Of a stretch of 64,000 nucleotides of DNA, positions 22,801 through 34,174 are shown in pieces. A program made the position numbers and the translations under genes. Positions within the stretch are counted from its first letter, which is position 1. Every line of letters begins with the position of its first letter. Under the pieces are notes generated by a model. That model saw only the letters and a list, made by a program, of their open reading frames with translations, was not told the origin of the DNA and did not search any database. The stretch is from Phytophthora sp. 'mugwort' (taxonomy: Eukaryota > Oomycota > Peronosporomycetes > Peronosporales > Peronosporaceae), in NCBI GenBank assembly GCA_033558025.1, contig JAUCEF010000007.1, positions 6,696,001-6,760,000 of the forward strand, in the 5' to 3' direction.

Positions 22801-23745
22801 GTAAAGGACGCTCTCAAAGCGGCGTTCAAGATCAAGGAGATGGGTGCTGCCAAGTTCAATTTGGGCATCGAGACCGATCGCGACAAGATGGACGGAGCGC
22901 TTAAGATGAACCGGACTTGGTGCGTTAACGACGTGGCGGAACGGTTTGACCAGTGGAACGCCAGGCTGTGGACAATCCAAGTGCAGATAACTTGAAGTTA
23001 TAGAAGAGAAAGTTGTCTGGAACGAATGCGAAGCGTTCAAAATTGCTGTTAAGACCGTACTGATATCTCCTCGTATGTTTGCTCTTCATTACGATATGCA
23101 CGTGCCCGGATGTCGTAAAGTAGCTCTCGCGATTCTTGGGAAATCCCGGGCCGCAACATTGGCGATCTGTGATTGTGTGCCTCGATACCGGAAGGCGACA
23201 CACGACATCGGCGTCCTGTATGAATTTGGCTCTGAAACGGTCACGATGAAAGCACACACGGACGCCAATTGGGGTAGCAGCATCAATGACAGGCGTTCCG
23301 GATCGGGTGTGCTAGTGAGATTGGGAACGCTTCAGTGGCGTTCAAGTCTAAGTTCCAGAAAACGGTTGCATTCAGCTATGCCGAAGCAGATTGCATGGCA
23401 CTGAGCCTATGCACGCAAGAGATATTTTTTTTGTGGACGCGTGGTGGATGCGGGCTATGCTTAAGGACATGGGTTAATGGAAAGTGGGCCCACATAGATT
23501 TGGGAGGACAACCAAGGTGCTATTGCATCAGCGTGGAGCGCTGGGTACCACGAGAGAAACAAGCGTGGTGGCGTCCGCCACCATTTCATCCGTGAAATCG
23601 GCAAGCGCGGAACGGTCGAGACCAACTACATCGCATAAAATTGCGGATAGACCGACGAAGGCGCTGGGTACCAAGCCGTTGAAGTACCTACTCAATGCGA
23701 ACGGGGTCAAGTATACAATGTCGCCTCTGTTTAACGGTGAGTAGG
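19826..23745 (+). pseudogene. Copia element B gag end, protease, integrase, RT and RNase H remnant
   Basis: Gag resumes with ELISSIVENANEITLIEV (19827). Protease reads TWLIDSGATAHIT near 20148-20190. Integrase fragments include LELIHTYLICPMQTP (20670-20715; the usual catalytic Asp after HT is Tyr) and KLEPKSFREMFLGYDEN (21222-21275). RT runs from about 22270 to 22970 with VVQYKARLVTKRYKHKF and the catalytic motif YADG instead of YADD (about 22750). RNase H follows with HTDANWGSS (23260) and FSYAEADCMAL (23370), ending in RPTKALGTKPLKYLLNANG (23650-23705). Many frameshifts and stops are present. Confidence 0.9.
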
Positions 23746-23917
23746 GGCGTTGAAATACACCGCTCGTGCACGGTTACCAGCACGTGTGGACCGCGACCCC
23801 GAACCGTACGCTGGTTAGCTGATCACCAAGATAGCCAACTAGGTGGTTCAGAGGGGCAGGAACTGGTATTTCCGCAAGCGCATTCAACGGAATATCGAAG
23901 GGACAACAGCGAAAATG
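23746..23917. other. Copia B 3' flank, possibly a truncated LTR
   Basis: A purine-rich GAGTAGGGGCG follows the last Copia codons and could be a polypurine tract. The sequence then runs to 23917, where the right Gypsy LTR begins abruptly. It does not match 17277-17430, so a Copia LTR pair cannot be shown. Confidence 0.35.
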
Positions 23918-24550
23918 TGTGACGGGGAACATAACACCTTGTGCGCAAGAAGTGCGACTTCCGGCGAGTATACAAACTCTCAGGGAACGGCAGCTCACAA
24001 GTCACTGGTCTGTTACAATACTAGGTGTAAGTCACCTTAAAGTAGCCTAGCTGTTATCCTATAAGGTGGTGCTGAGGGCTTTTGTACCATATGTGTGGTA
24101 CACATCCGTGACGTCATTACCGTGACGTCATAGTGATGTTCGCTACATCACTTAGGTACTTGGGTACACCATTCTGAAGAGTGACTTGGCACTCTTCATG
24201 TAACCCCGTTACATCCCCCCACTTAGGTTCGGTTTACCGATCATCCAGGACGAGTGGAAGGAAGTCGCCGCCTTTCACTCTCCAAGTCGAAATACACCGG
24301 CTCCGATGCGGGTAGATTCCGCAGCTGGCCATGTCCGTTTGAGCTTCGAGTACTTCCACGTACTCTCTTCTTCTCGTCCTCCACGTCAACCTCAAGCATG
24401 ACCAATACTCGGTCTGTCAGCGATGCGAAAGCGCCTGCCAAGCCTGTTGCTTCCAAGCAGCAGGCTAAGATTTCTAAGCCGTCTGGTAAAGACTCTGCTT
24501 CTAAGGGATCCTACTAAAGTAAAGACTCTGCTTCTAAGGGATCCATCAAG

Positions 24551-26938
24551 GTGGCATACAAGGTGACTCCCAAGGCGCCTAGACCGCGTTTGGACGTCCC
24601 TAAGCTTCCCGTGGACTATGATGAGGTCTCGGACAAGTCTCCCTTGTCCTGGGTGACAATGGCCTCCACGACCAGCAAGTCCGACCTGCGTGACAACGCA
24701 TCGGAAAGCACGTTGAGCTTGCCAGGCTTGTACTCGACGCGGAAGTTCTATTCCGCGAAGAAGGAGATCCATCTCGCCATCCGTTTGGGGAGATGGGCCG
24801 AATTTGTCGTCGTCTGCAAGGATGCGTGATCTGTGTAGATCATAAGGGGCTGTGAGCCCAGGAGGTGCACCCGGAATTTGACAAGGGCTTCATGGCAAGC
24901 AGCTCCTTGTCATGAACGCGGTGCTTTGTTCGGCAGCATTGAGCTGCATGGACTGAAACGAAATCACTCGTTCATGTGGATGCGTCGCAGACGACGCTAA
25001 CCGGCTTCGTCTCGTCCGGCAGTGCCAGGACAGACGCCTTCTGAAGGCATGCCTTGACCTTGTCAAAGGCTTCCTGGTGCTCACGCTCTCAGTTCCAGTC
25101 GGTATCCTTCTTTGGAAGTTCCGACAAGAGTCTATCCAGGCCCACGTACCCTTCGCTGTACTTATGGAGGTAGTTGGCCATGCCCAGCCACTTCCTCAGG
25201 TCCTTCTGGGACCTTGGCGTTGGTTAAGCCGAAATGGCCTTGGCCTTCTCTGGGTCGGCTGGAACGCCGACGTTGCTAACGAAGCAACCCAGAACTTCGA
25301 TCTCTTGCGCCGGGAAGACGCACTTGTCGATGTTGGCATAGCGCTTGTTCGCTCTCATGACTTCCAACACCTCGACGGAGGTGCTCCAAATGCGCCTACA
25401 TAGCCGTCTTGCCTCTTTCGGCAGGGCTCTGGACGAATATGCCGTCGAAGCACGACTGTGTATACGCACGCAGTGGTCTAAAACTGTGTGGCCAAGCGAT
25501 TGCATGTCGCGGGGCATTAGACAGGCCCTGTAACATCACCAACGAATCCCAGAGCATACCGCTCGGGTTGCTCAGTGCGGTGAGCGGGATGTCGCTCTTG
25601 CGCGCCAGGATCTGGTAGTATCCGTCCACCAGGTCCAGGACGCTGTACAACTCGCACCCGCCCATGTTGTTCAACAACACATCCTTCTTCGGGGTGAGTG
25701 TCTGGGCCGGCATCGTCGCGGTGTTCAGCTTGCTGAAAGCATGAACCACGTACCACTTTCCATTCGGCTTTCGAACGCAGCAGGTTGGCGTCAAGTACGG
25801 GGATTTCGATTTCTGCACCATGCCTGCCTTGGCCTTAGCGACGAAGAAGGCATCAACAACCTCGTATTGCTCCCTAGGCGGTGGCCATTGCTTGGTAAGA
25901 CAATACTTTGTGCCCGCCACGAGATCGATCTCGTGCCTGATCCCACGATCCGGTGGGAGTTGAGACGGTAAATCATTGGGCACCACGTCCTGGAACTCCT
26001 TCGTCAAATGATACACGGGATCCTTCAGGTTCTTGATAATCTCAGAACCCAAGCGCGACACACGCTGGGAGGAGAATGCCTCCAGGATGCTCAGGAGTGG
26101 CCTCTTGCTTCAAGAGTACCACCTCCACGATCTCCCTAACCTTCAGGTTGGCCACGAAATTTGTCGGTGCCAACTCTTCGAGGTTCAGAAGTTCTGACAC
26201 CTCGGGCAGCGGCTGTAGCTCGAAACCGCCTGCCTTGACCCGATTGCCGGACTCACCGTCAAAGATGCGATCACACCCTTCGACTGGCCGCGTCGGGGAA
26301 CCCGGGCCCTGGGTTCCGAGTCGCTTGAGGCGACCCCAGTCTGAAGTGACTTCAGACTCGACTAGCCGTGCCGACTATGTCGTCGACGGCGACTGTGACG
26401 TGTTACCTCGTTGCCCACGTCTGTGGAAGTCCCATTGACGAAGTCCAAAGCCTGTAGGACTTCGTGCGGAACATGACTACCCACACAAGAAGAGCATCTC
26501 GCCGCTTCTTCTTGATTTCAGGTCTGGTGTGGAACATGGTTACCCACACAGAAAGCACCTCCCGCGTCTTCCTCGCCAGTTTCAGTCTCGTGACCAGGTG
26601 TGGACCTTGGTTACCTTCCTGGTCGGTGCCTCCTGACACTGACACTCTTGAAGCCTTGTCCGGAACATGACTCACAGTAAACTTTTCCATGCTGTCGAAT
26701 GTTCAAACTTCACAGCCAGATCCACATGGATCTTGGTAACGATAATAACCGTTCCCTCGGCCAGTTGTACCGATACTGTCCCGTTGTCTTTGCTTTCTCG
26801 TAAAGCATCGGCCAACTTGTTGCTGTTCTCCGCAACAGTCTGGCGGCGTGCGAAATTCTCGGCGCCCCGGAGTCTATTAAAACTCAGAGGGATGGGTATA
26901 TCCCCACACACATACGTGTACTACTAGCAGCCCAAAGC
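24551..26938 (-). pseudogene. Gypsy copy 2 protease, RT and RNase H remnant
   Basis: The RT frame at 25396-26061 is identical in predicted protein to 15067-15732 of copy 1, including the FDG active-site change. The RNase H pieces and the Lys/Ser/Ala-rich opposite frame at 24254-24517 are also conserved. Only a few residues differ in this region (for example DYEEVSD versus DYDEVSD in opposite-strand translation). Confidence 0.88.
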
Positions 26939-27109
26939 TGTCCTTCATCGATTCGGGAGGAGTGCAAAGACTCTCAAGGGCTAAATCTCCATGGTGCGCG
27001 CCACCTGCGCACCGCTCATGAGACTTATACCTTCCTCAGTAGAGCACCACGACCCTACTGGTGTCCTGCGTTCCCCTGACCGTGGGATCGCGGCCTTTGC
27101 CAGCGACCC

Positions 27110-27993
27110 TTAAGCGCAATGGGCTTGGAAGCGAAACGCTTTCGTTGTCCCCCCCCCCGCAGGACAGGCACGTGCCATGTGCCCTAGCTTACCACAGCTG
27201 TAGCAGCGAATATCATGCTGCTCGGCGAGCCCAAGTTCCATGGGAACTGGCCCGCTAGGGGGGTCCCGCGACTTGGTGTCGCTGCCGTGGCCACGTCGCC
27301 GCCGGCGTGCGCTCCTGGCGGTGACTGTATTCCTCTTGGAGGGAGACTTGGACGCCTCTTCCAAAGTAATGGCCTGCACCTGAAACAGCTGGGTGCGGGC
27401 CGGGCATACTTTTAAGCCATCCATGGACACCGTCACCTCGATGTGTTCATGGAGTGGGGCTCCCACGATAGATGCGGTTAACTCCCGCATCTCCTGGATG
27501 TACTCGTGCAGCTCACGCCTTCCCTGTTTACATGACAGAAGCGTGACCGCTGGCGGTACTCGTAGTTCGCCGGAGGAATGCGGCTCTAAGCTGCTCACAC
27601 AGCTGAGCCCAGGAAGCGAAGCATCCAGGTGTTGCGGCTTCTCGCGTATACGCCCAACTATTAGCACGACCGCTGAGGTTGAAGAGGGCGAAAGCCACTC
27701 GGATGTGCTCGAAAGAGGTGAGAGCCGCATCCATTGCGAGCTCTACTTCTCGCACCCAGAAGTGAAGGTTTTCACCTTTATTCCCCTCGTACGGGTCACC
27801 TTCAGCCTCAACGGGTTACCTTCAGCCCCAACGGCTTGGGGTAGACCGGTTTCGGTTCTGCGGCCGGAACCTGCAGGTTGCTCCGAACATGTTCGATGAG
27901 TCCCCGCTCGTACATGCCGGGCGCGCTCATGCGCTCGACCTGCTCAGCTTTCGTTGACGACGCCCAGTTGAGCAAGGCATCCATGCCAGTCAT
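27110..27993 (-). pseudogene. Gypsy copy 2 gag remnant
   Basis: This matches the copy 1 gag, with one residue change (EKPQH for EKRQH) in 27110-27730. The frame after the CCHC knuckle differs because the G run is one base shorter, giving GGGTTKAF where copy 1 has GGGDNES. The N-terminal stop and the small tandem duplication are shared with copy 1. Confidence 0.85.
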
Positions 27994-28474
27994 GTTACGA
28001 ACGGACTAAAACTGTGAGTCGTCCAAATGTGGAAGCTCATTCCGGTCCATGTTGCTAGGACCTCAGAAGTTTCAGGTAGTAACCCGCGGCGTGGATTGAC
28101 TGCATGTGCTATCAAGTGTGACGGGGAACATGACACCTTGCGCACAGGAAGTGTGATTCAGGAGAGTATACAAACCCTCCGTGAACGGCCGCTCGCAAGT
28201 CCCTGGTCCGAGGGGACCGTAGGTAGATAAGACTGAAATCTAGGTGATATCCTTAATGCGTCTACACATTAACTGTAAGTCACCTATAAAGTATCCTAGA
28301 TGTTATCTAGATGTTATCCTATGGGGTGGCTATGAGGTCCCTTGTACCATATGTGTGGTACCCATCCGTGAAGTGATTGCATTGACGTCATAGTGATGTT
28401 CGGTACATCACTAGGGGTACCTGGGGTACACCATTCTGAAGAGTGGCTTGGTACTCTTCATGTAACCCGTTACA

Positions 28475-29385
28475 ATGGTATTCGCATCTGTCACTTTGAT
28501 ACGTTAAGTACCCACATATGACTTAATTATTGCTTCCAGGCCCGGAAGTTCGCTCGAAGCAGACCCATTGACCGATTGAGTCTTAGAAGATTTTCACCCG
28601 GCTATATGTTTTTGTGCAGTTTGTCTGTTACCATTATCGACATGTACCATGGTTCCGAGCAGCGGCTACACAAGCGCGGACCATGCGCACAAGTGAACGC
28701 GTCAGCGGACCGGATGTGTTTTATCCAACTATCCCATTGATGGCACTTGTCGATTCCAATGATGGGTCCGTGAATCAAATATATCCACCACCCCTTCTGT
28801 CACACTTGCCGGGAGTTGTCATTTGTATTGGCATGATCACGCCTTTTACCCCCTGCAAACGTAAAGGAGATATACATGCACCATATGTCGCGATCGTCCC
28901 ATCCGATTGCGCTCCTGGAATTCTAACACGACAGCACCCGGAAGCATTATTAATAAACTTGTCTCCAGGTCATTAAATCGCGATCGTCCCATCGATTTGA
29001 AATTTCAGTTGGCTGGAAAGCTAGAACTATATATTAATGCGGTAAGACCCGGAAGTATAAATCTGCCGCTTGTAAACGTTATTGTCACGCAAGATTTTAT
29101 GTCTTACGACAGCCTAACAGTTTTGTCGCGTAGACTAAGATAAGTGCAATGGAGGCATGATCCAGACCTAGTATGAGTTTTAGATGTATGCAGTCGGTTA
29201 CCCTATCCTAGCGTATTTTTTGTGCTACCGACCATTCCCCTCCTTCAGGGCTCCAAATTGTGGTAAAGCTCATATCACTCGCCATAATCTATCTTATATT
29301 CACCTGCGCACTGATCACTTCAAGCGCACGCATTTAATAGGTAGACTACAATAATCCCCTCGCTAATTGTAGCGCAGAATATTTA
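28475..29385. other. Shared arm sequence, right copy, no recognised gene
   Basis: Near-identical reverse complement of 11723-12652. It reaches CGCAGAATATTTATTT and then CGCTAAGGG at about 29375-29395, the uninterrupted form of the site where the left arm carries the DIRS element. Confidence 0.6.
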
Positions 29386-30300
29386 TTTGTCGCTAAGGGA
29401 ATTCCTCGACCAGGGGGTATACCGAAATACTGGAACAGCCGGTAGTACCATCTATTGGGTACCTGTATCCATCTGTTCACTCACAACCAATCTGCTACCA
29501 TCCTTGGCCTTCGGCCAAGCTTTAGCGCGTCCATGTCTGAAACCCGATGTCAATAAAGGAGATCTCGATACACCAGAGGATAACACGATAGAAATCCCCT
29601 GACGAAAGACTTTTGCGGTGTCGAGGATATATGATAGCGCCAACGATGACGAGCCTATGGATATGGGTTCAACCCTGATGCCGAGCTGGAGCATGGAGGC
29701 ATATAGGACCACCTCAAGTGGGTCGCCAAGCTTCTCATCCGCGTTGCTTCAACGGGCAAGTCGGACAGGTCTGTGAGGGGCCTTCGTGAGATGCAGGGAG
29801 GACTATTACTACGAGAGGAGCTAAGCAGGAAGCAAGGGCATAGGCAGCAGATGTTCTTGCTCGACTTCTTAGGCACAAAGTGACTTTCGTATAGTTAAGT
29901 AAGCATCCCGAGAGTGGATGTTTTAACGAATTTGTATTCTATATTACGTTCAAAGGATGATAGGAAACAACTACTTAGTTTTGTATATGCCCGGGGGCCG
30001 TGTTTATTTCTGTTGAGCTTGTACTCCAAACGTACAAGCTCAACAGAAAAAAAATATTCATACCGAGAGGGTCATCTGTACTTAAGCACATCTGTTTTTT
30101 TATGGTCCCAATCTCTTGCGCTTAAGAAGTGTGTATGCAACTGTCGCAAACTGTTGTGACGTTAGAGGATACAGTAAATGCAATCTATTGTAACCTCATC
30201 TACATATATTCTGTTCGACGCATTTTACCTATTATTACCGAATTACTATGACCTTCTATTTGTTATGTCATCCATCTGCGTGTTAGCCAATACGCGATCT
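29386..30300. repeat. Diverged outer segment of the right arm with perfect hairpin
   Basis: Homologous to 4182-4402, 5410-5435 and 6051-6685 reversed. It contains the empty sites for the left-arm insertions. A perfect inverted repeat lies at 30007-30049: an 18-bp stem (TTTCTGTTGAGCTTGTAC) with a 7-nt loop, followed by an A run. The left arm keeps only one half of this stem (near 6057). Confidence 0.65.
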
Positions 30301-31067
30301 TCAACGGGAGATAGAATAAATCGGGATCTAAATCAGGGCTTGTGATATATAATCTGGTCGAATTACACTGTCTTTTTCACTATGGTTACTTTATTAAGCT
30401 CCAGATATTATAAATCAACACAGCGCCAAGTGAAGACGGCAAACGCAGTGGAAAGCACAATGCAAGTACTTATACTGGGAATACCGAAGAATGAGGGATA
30501 GACAGCCCTCAACGGATTAATTCTACGGTACTGCGTGCGCGTAACCTCGGACAACATGAGGCTTCAAGCAACATTCGTGCCACTTGGGCAATGGGCAGAG
30601 CAGCATAATAAAAGTTGACCTCTCGGTTTGGTTCTAACTATGATTGGAATCGATTGGAGCAGCATGATAAAAATTGACCTCCCTCTCGCTTCTTCTGCCG
30701 CTAAGGACGATACTGACATTCCCGTGAGCATTGAGCCAGACAAAAAAGCGCAAAACCGGATAACTGCACACAGTGCCAGGCAACTGCTCTGTCAGCTCCA
30801 TTCAAATACCCTCGCCGCTCTGCATTCACATGTACGCTTCCTAGTTACCAAAAATAAAAATATTATATTCCCAGCTTAAGTCGCAGACGACCTAGTATCA
30901 ACGGATTTACGGATTACTGTACAGTTTTACCGGATCCAAATATAATACCGTACCCGTCGAGGCATATGACCGGTTCCTTAAGCCTTTGTTCAAGTCAAGA
31001 GAGCGGTTCGGTGCTGATATTTTAAGTCCCGATGATTGGCTAATTTAAAATTGGTACATGATACCAG
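30301..31067. other. Region without a recognised gene
   Basis: The only longer frame (30628-30879, 83 codons) has no recognisable motif. A short direct repeat, GCAGCAT(A/G)ATAAAA(G/A)TTGACCT, occurs twice about 57 bp apart (30601-30625 and 30659-30681). Confidence 0.4.
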
Positions 31068-31095
31068 TCATGGCTGTGCTCCAGCACAGCCATGA
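31068..31095. repeat. Perfect 13-bp hairpin
   Basis: TCATGGCTGTGCT, two bases, then AGCACAGCCATGA. It is perfect over 13 bp and lies upstream of the Harbinger transposase. It may belong to the element's terminal region, but no matching copy was found at the other side. Confidence 0.85.
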
Positions 31096-31329
31096 CAGGA
31101 ACACCAGCACGATGGTCCCAGCATGGCACAATTGCACCACAGCCACCTTCAACGCAAATGGACGAACAAAGAGCGCATGCTGCCGTCCTCGCGGTTGTTA
31201 TGAGCGTCTGCGCGGCCGATGCAATCGTGGAAACTGCAGACAAACGCAGCTTGCGCGCACCTCCGTCGGGGGCCACCTCCATCTTCTCCTCCTTTACATT
31301 TGAGCAGACCATTAGGGCCAAGAAGACAG

Positions 31330-32200
31330 ACTGGTTTCACAAGAAATAGCGCTGCGATGAAGCTTCCTTCCATCGCATCTATTAGGACGTGGAGACTTCG
31401 ATGGACCGCTTGCTTGCAGCTAATAGATAAGATGCGTTTGCTTAAACGGGTCGCTCTAACTATGAATTATATAGCTGTAGGGAGCACGATTCAACAAGCA
31501 GCAAATGTGATGGGGCCTCACGGCCCCGTGCAGTAGTCTACATAAACGAGGTTCTCGAAGTTCTCGTCAAAATGGCCAAGCAAAATATCATCACTCCCAG
31601 CCCAGAAGAGCAGCTTGCAGTGGAGGAAGGGTTCGAAGCGGTTGCTGGTTTTCCTGGGGTCGTTGGTGCTATCGATGGAATTTTGATTAAAATCCGACGA
31701 CCCAGGGATTTTGAAGGCTGGGACTGTCGCAAGGCTTCCCTGCTCAACGTCCAAGCGATCATAGATAACCGACGGGCATTTTCTTCGCTATCCATCCGTG
31801 CTGGTTCGAATAATGACCAGTCACTATAGAATGGATCGGGTGTCCGAAAACGGTAAGGCATCGTTTTATTATTGGAATATGTTCAGTCGGTTCCTGATTA
31901 TGCGTTTCATTTTCTAGTTGGCGTCGTACATCCCTCCGGGGAAGCATCTTCTCGGCGACGCCGGTTACAAGTTGTGGGGTCATCGTTTAACTCTGTTTCC
32001 CGAGCATGAAGCCGCCCAGGACTAGCGCAAGCGTACCTATAACTATAGGCACTCATGCACAAGAATCACGGTAGAATGCACCTTCTGGAAGGCTCAAGAA
32101 CAGGTTTCGATATTGCTAGGTAAACTTGAGCAGATGTCCTCCAAGACAATCTGCAACGTGATCGTCGACTGTGTTTTGCTGCACAACCTGTCATAATGAT
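31330..32200 (+). pseudogene. PIF/Harbinger transposase remnant
   Basis: The N-terminal region (31370-31530) includes KRVALTMNYIAVGSTIQQAANVMG, read as two short stretches in the helix-rich part of the family. The catalytic DDE_4-type domain starts with GFPGVVGAIDGILIKI (31640-31690; first Asp), then NVQAIIDNRRAF and GSNNDQSLYRMD (31805-31840; second Asp). After a stop it resumes with GKHLLGDAGYKLW (31935-31977) and RITVECTFW (32060-32086; Glu), ending CVLLHNLS near 32190. The stops at about 31915 and 32025 show that it is dead. The class inserts at three-base TWA targets; the ends could not be fixed. Confidence 0.85.
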
Positions 32201-33250
32201 GGACGACAGCTACCGCCACACGATCCGCTCTGCCTAGAACTCTGAGCGCGCGTTGAGGCAGATCTTACGGGCCCGGAACAGCCACTGTCGCACGAACAAG
32301 GCATCATGCAGCGCAGTGCCATTGCAGATATATCTGTTCTAAGCGAATCAATACTACTGTATTCTGCATATTGATGGCATGCCATGGCAATTATGATACG
32401 GCAATTTACTCGCAAGCTGTTATCGCAGTAGTTGCAGCTGTACCTGCTGAAATTGCCGAGTTCACTCACGCTGCGCGGCCATCGCACGTGCCTGCTGCTG
32501 CTTGGCGGTAGTCAGCTGATGCAGATGACCCCCACCCACCGGCGCTGCACTCATGAGCAATGGCCTCCATGGCCGTTTGCAGAGCGTTGGCCAGCTTCCA
32601 GAACTGGCTGCAGTTTTCCTTTCGCTGGTAACGTCGTTTTGTTTATGCTCGTATCTGCTACACCAGCGTCTTCCCTACCTTGATCCTCAAGAATAGTACC
32701 CATCAACACTTCTCCACTCAGCCCGACTCGTTTAGAACAGCCTACAACCCTCGTCAACAACAAATGGTTCACTTGTGTCATTTTCGGTTTGTCGCCGCTC
32801 ACGTGTTCCTTTGTGATAGTTCTGATAGAGCTAGTATCAAACAACAGCATACACAGTAGCTGCTAGAGCACGACTGGCAGAGTAGTTTAGTATGTCCGTT
32901 CCTGCGCCTGGCTGATGCCGACGCCTTGCGACTGCGACAGAGCGCTCGGAAACTGCTGCCAAGCCACCGCCTTCTTCGTCTTGGCGTCAGCAGGCTCCAT
33001 GCGGTGCTTTACATCGCCCTCTTCGAAGTGGAGGCAGAGCATCTCCGCCACCATGGCGTTGGATCACTAGAACCGCTGGATTACCTTTGCCTTCTTTGCG
33101 GATCCCGTCGTAGGAGTGGCTCTGCGCTTCGTAGCAGCGCCGGCTGACTGTTGAACAGTTACGGTTGTGGCGGCGTGGGGCTGCTTGTCCAACAGCGCCG
33201 ACTGGTGTTGCCTCAGTCGTGGCTGCATAGGTCCCGGTGTTCAAAACAGG
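32200..33250 (-). pseudogene. Probable Myb/SANT-like partner gene of Harbinger
   Basis: On the minus strand, 33110-32920 encodes MVAEMLCLHFEEGDVKHRME, then ADAKTKKAVAWQQF, resembling the first helices of Myb/SANT-like DNA-binding proteins that accompany Harbinger transposases. Downstream pieces (32551-32850) read KLQPVLEAGQRSANGHGGH. Two stops precede the helix region. Tail-to-tail placement with the transposase fits the two-gene design of PIF/Harbinger elements. Family assignment is by pattern and would need a profile search. Confidence 0.5.
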
Positions 33251-34174
33251 TGTCGGTGGATGCCGGTGCCGCGCTTCCTAGCACGGTAGAAGTCTCTATT
33301 TCAGACAACTCCATCGATGCGTATTAGGGAAACACTAATACTGAATTGGAATCGCTGGTGGGCGCGACGAGATCCACTCAAACTCGGCGTATGGCTCACA
33401 AGCGAGCCACACTTGGACAACATTTGGAGCACGGCATGGGTGGCGCTGACACCCTCGCAGGCTTTGCATCGCCAAGCCTACCCGCCGAATTTTGACATCG
33501 CGACAGGCTGTGCTCTCACTTCAACAAGGGCCCTAAGACGCCATACAAAAGAAAGGTGGGTGTTTAACAATCGTGGTTCATTTGGCTGGTCAATATTGAA
33601 GTATACAGAAATCAAGCTTGCCATACCATATTCAAGATAACATGTGATCGTTGATTAGGTAAGCTCCAGCTCACACAAACGAATGGCTTTTGATCTATAA
33701 TTGATCTATATGCTCCTTGAAAGGGGTAAGACTTTCAGGCTCTCTGAAGTGGGCAGGTTTTTATTGCAAGGTGCCATACCGAGAGCGACCAAGCATCGTG
33801 CCCATTTCGCACATTTTATATGCGATTTCGAATTTTTCTGTGACTGTTCTATACCACTTCATTCAATTCATTCAATCTATGATGACGGCTGCATTTTGGA
33901 ATCAATTAACATGCACGACAGCTCAATATAAGATTTAAGCGTGCCTTATTGCTCCCACAAATTTGATGAAAATCGAAGCAAAATTGGGTCCATGAGGTGA
34001 GATTAAAAGTCGTTCATTAATATAGCCTTGGCTTGACTGGAAATCTGCACTGACCACAAATCTGCCCCACACGGATATTGCCGAAATATTTCTTCATTTT
34101 CCCGCCACTCCATATTTCGGGTTAAAACACATTTCGGGCCAAATTAAACTTCACAGAAGGCCATCTATCCCTTT
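33251..34174. other. Region without a recognised gene
   Basis: Only short frames occur. 33317-33640 (107 codons) has no known motif. Around 34085-34140 the phrase ATTTCGGG recurs, which may mark a small decayed inverted-repeat element, but no clean termini are seen. There is no recognisable Copia 5' LTR before the gag at 34175. Confidence 0.35.

Larger units (their letters stand above)
23918..28474 (-). mobile_element. Gypsy LTR retrotransposon, copy 2, without integrase
   Basis: Same element as copy 1, reversed. The 5' LTR is 28117-28474 (358 bp). The 3' LTR is 23918-24213 and lacks about 68 bp between CCTAGTAT and TGTAACAG that copy 1 retains. It starts TGTAACGGGGTTACA, where copy 1 has TGTAACGGACACA. 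The outer flank ATGGT (complement of ACCAT) matches the left copy, while the inner flank does not match. It is dead by the same frameshifts. Confidence 0.92.
23918..30300 (-). repeat. Right arm of the large inverted duplication
   Basis: This is the reverse complement of the left arm without the left arm's three insertions. The Gypsy internal region is 3903 bp here against 3904 bp in the left arm; the one length difference fits a G-run of 10 versus 11 nt after the zinc knuckle. The 3' LTR is shorter (296 versus 362 bp). The inner edge is the LTR terminus at 23918; the outer edge is near 30300. Copy-specific substitutions and indels make a simple assembly duplication unlikely. Confidence 0.85.

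Noticed and set aside
25396..26061. Second, independent Gypsy insertion
   Set aside because: Shared frameshifts, shared outer flanks and near-identity show a segmental copy of the element at 12653-17276.
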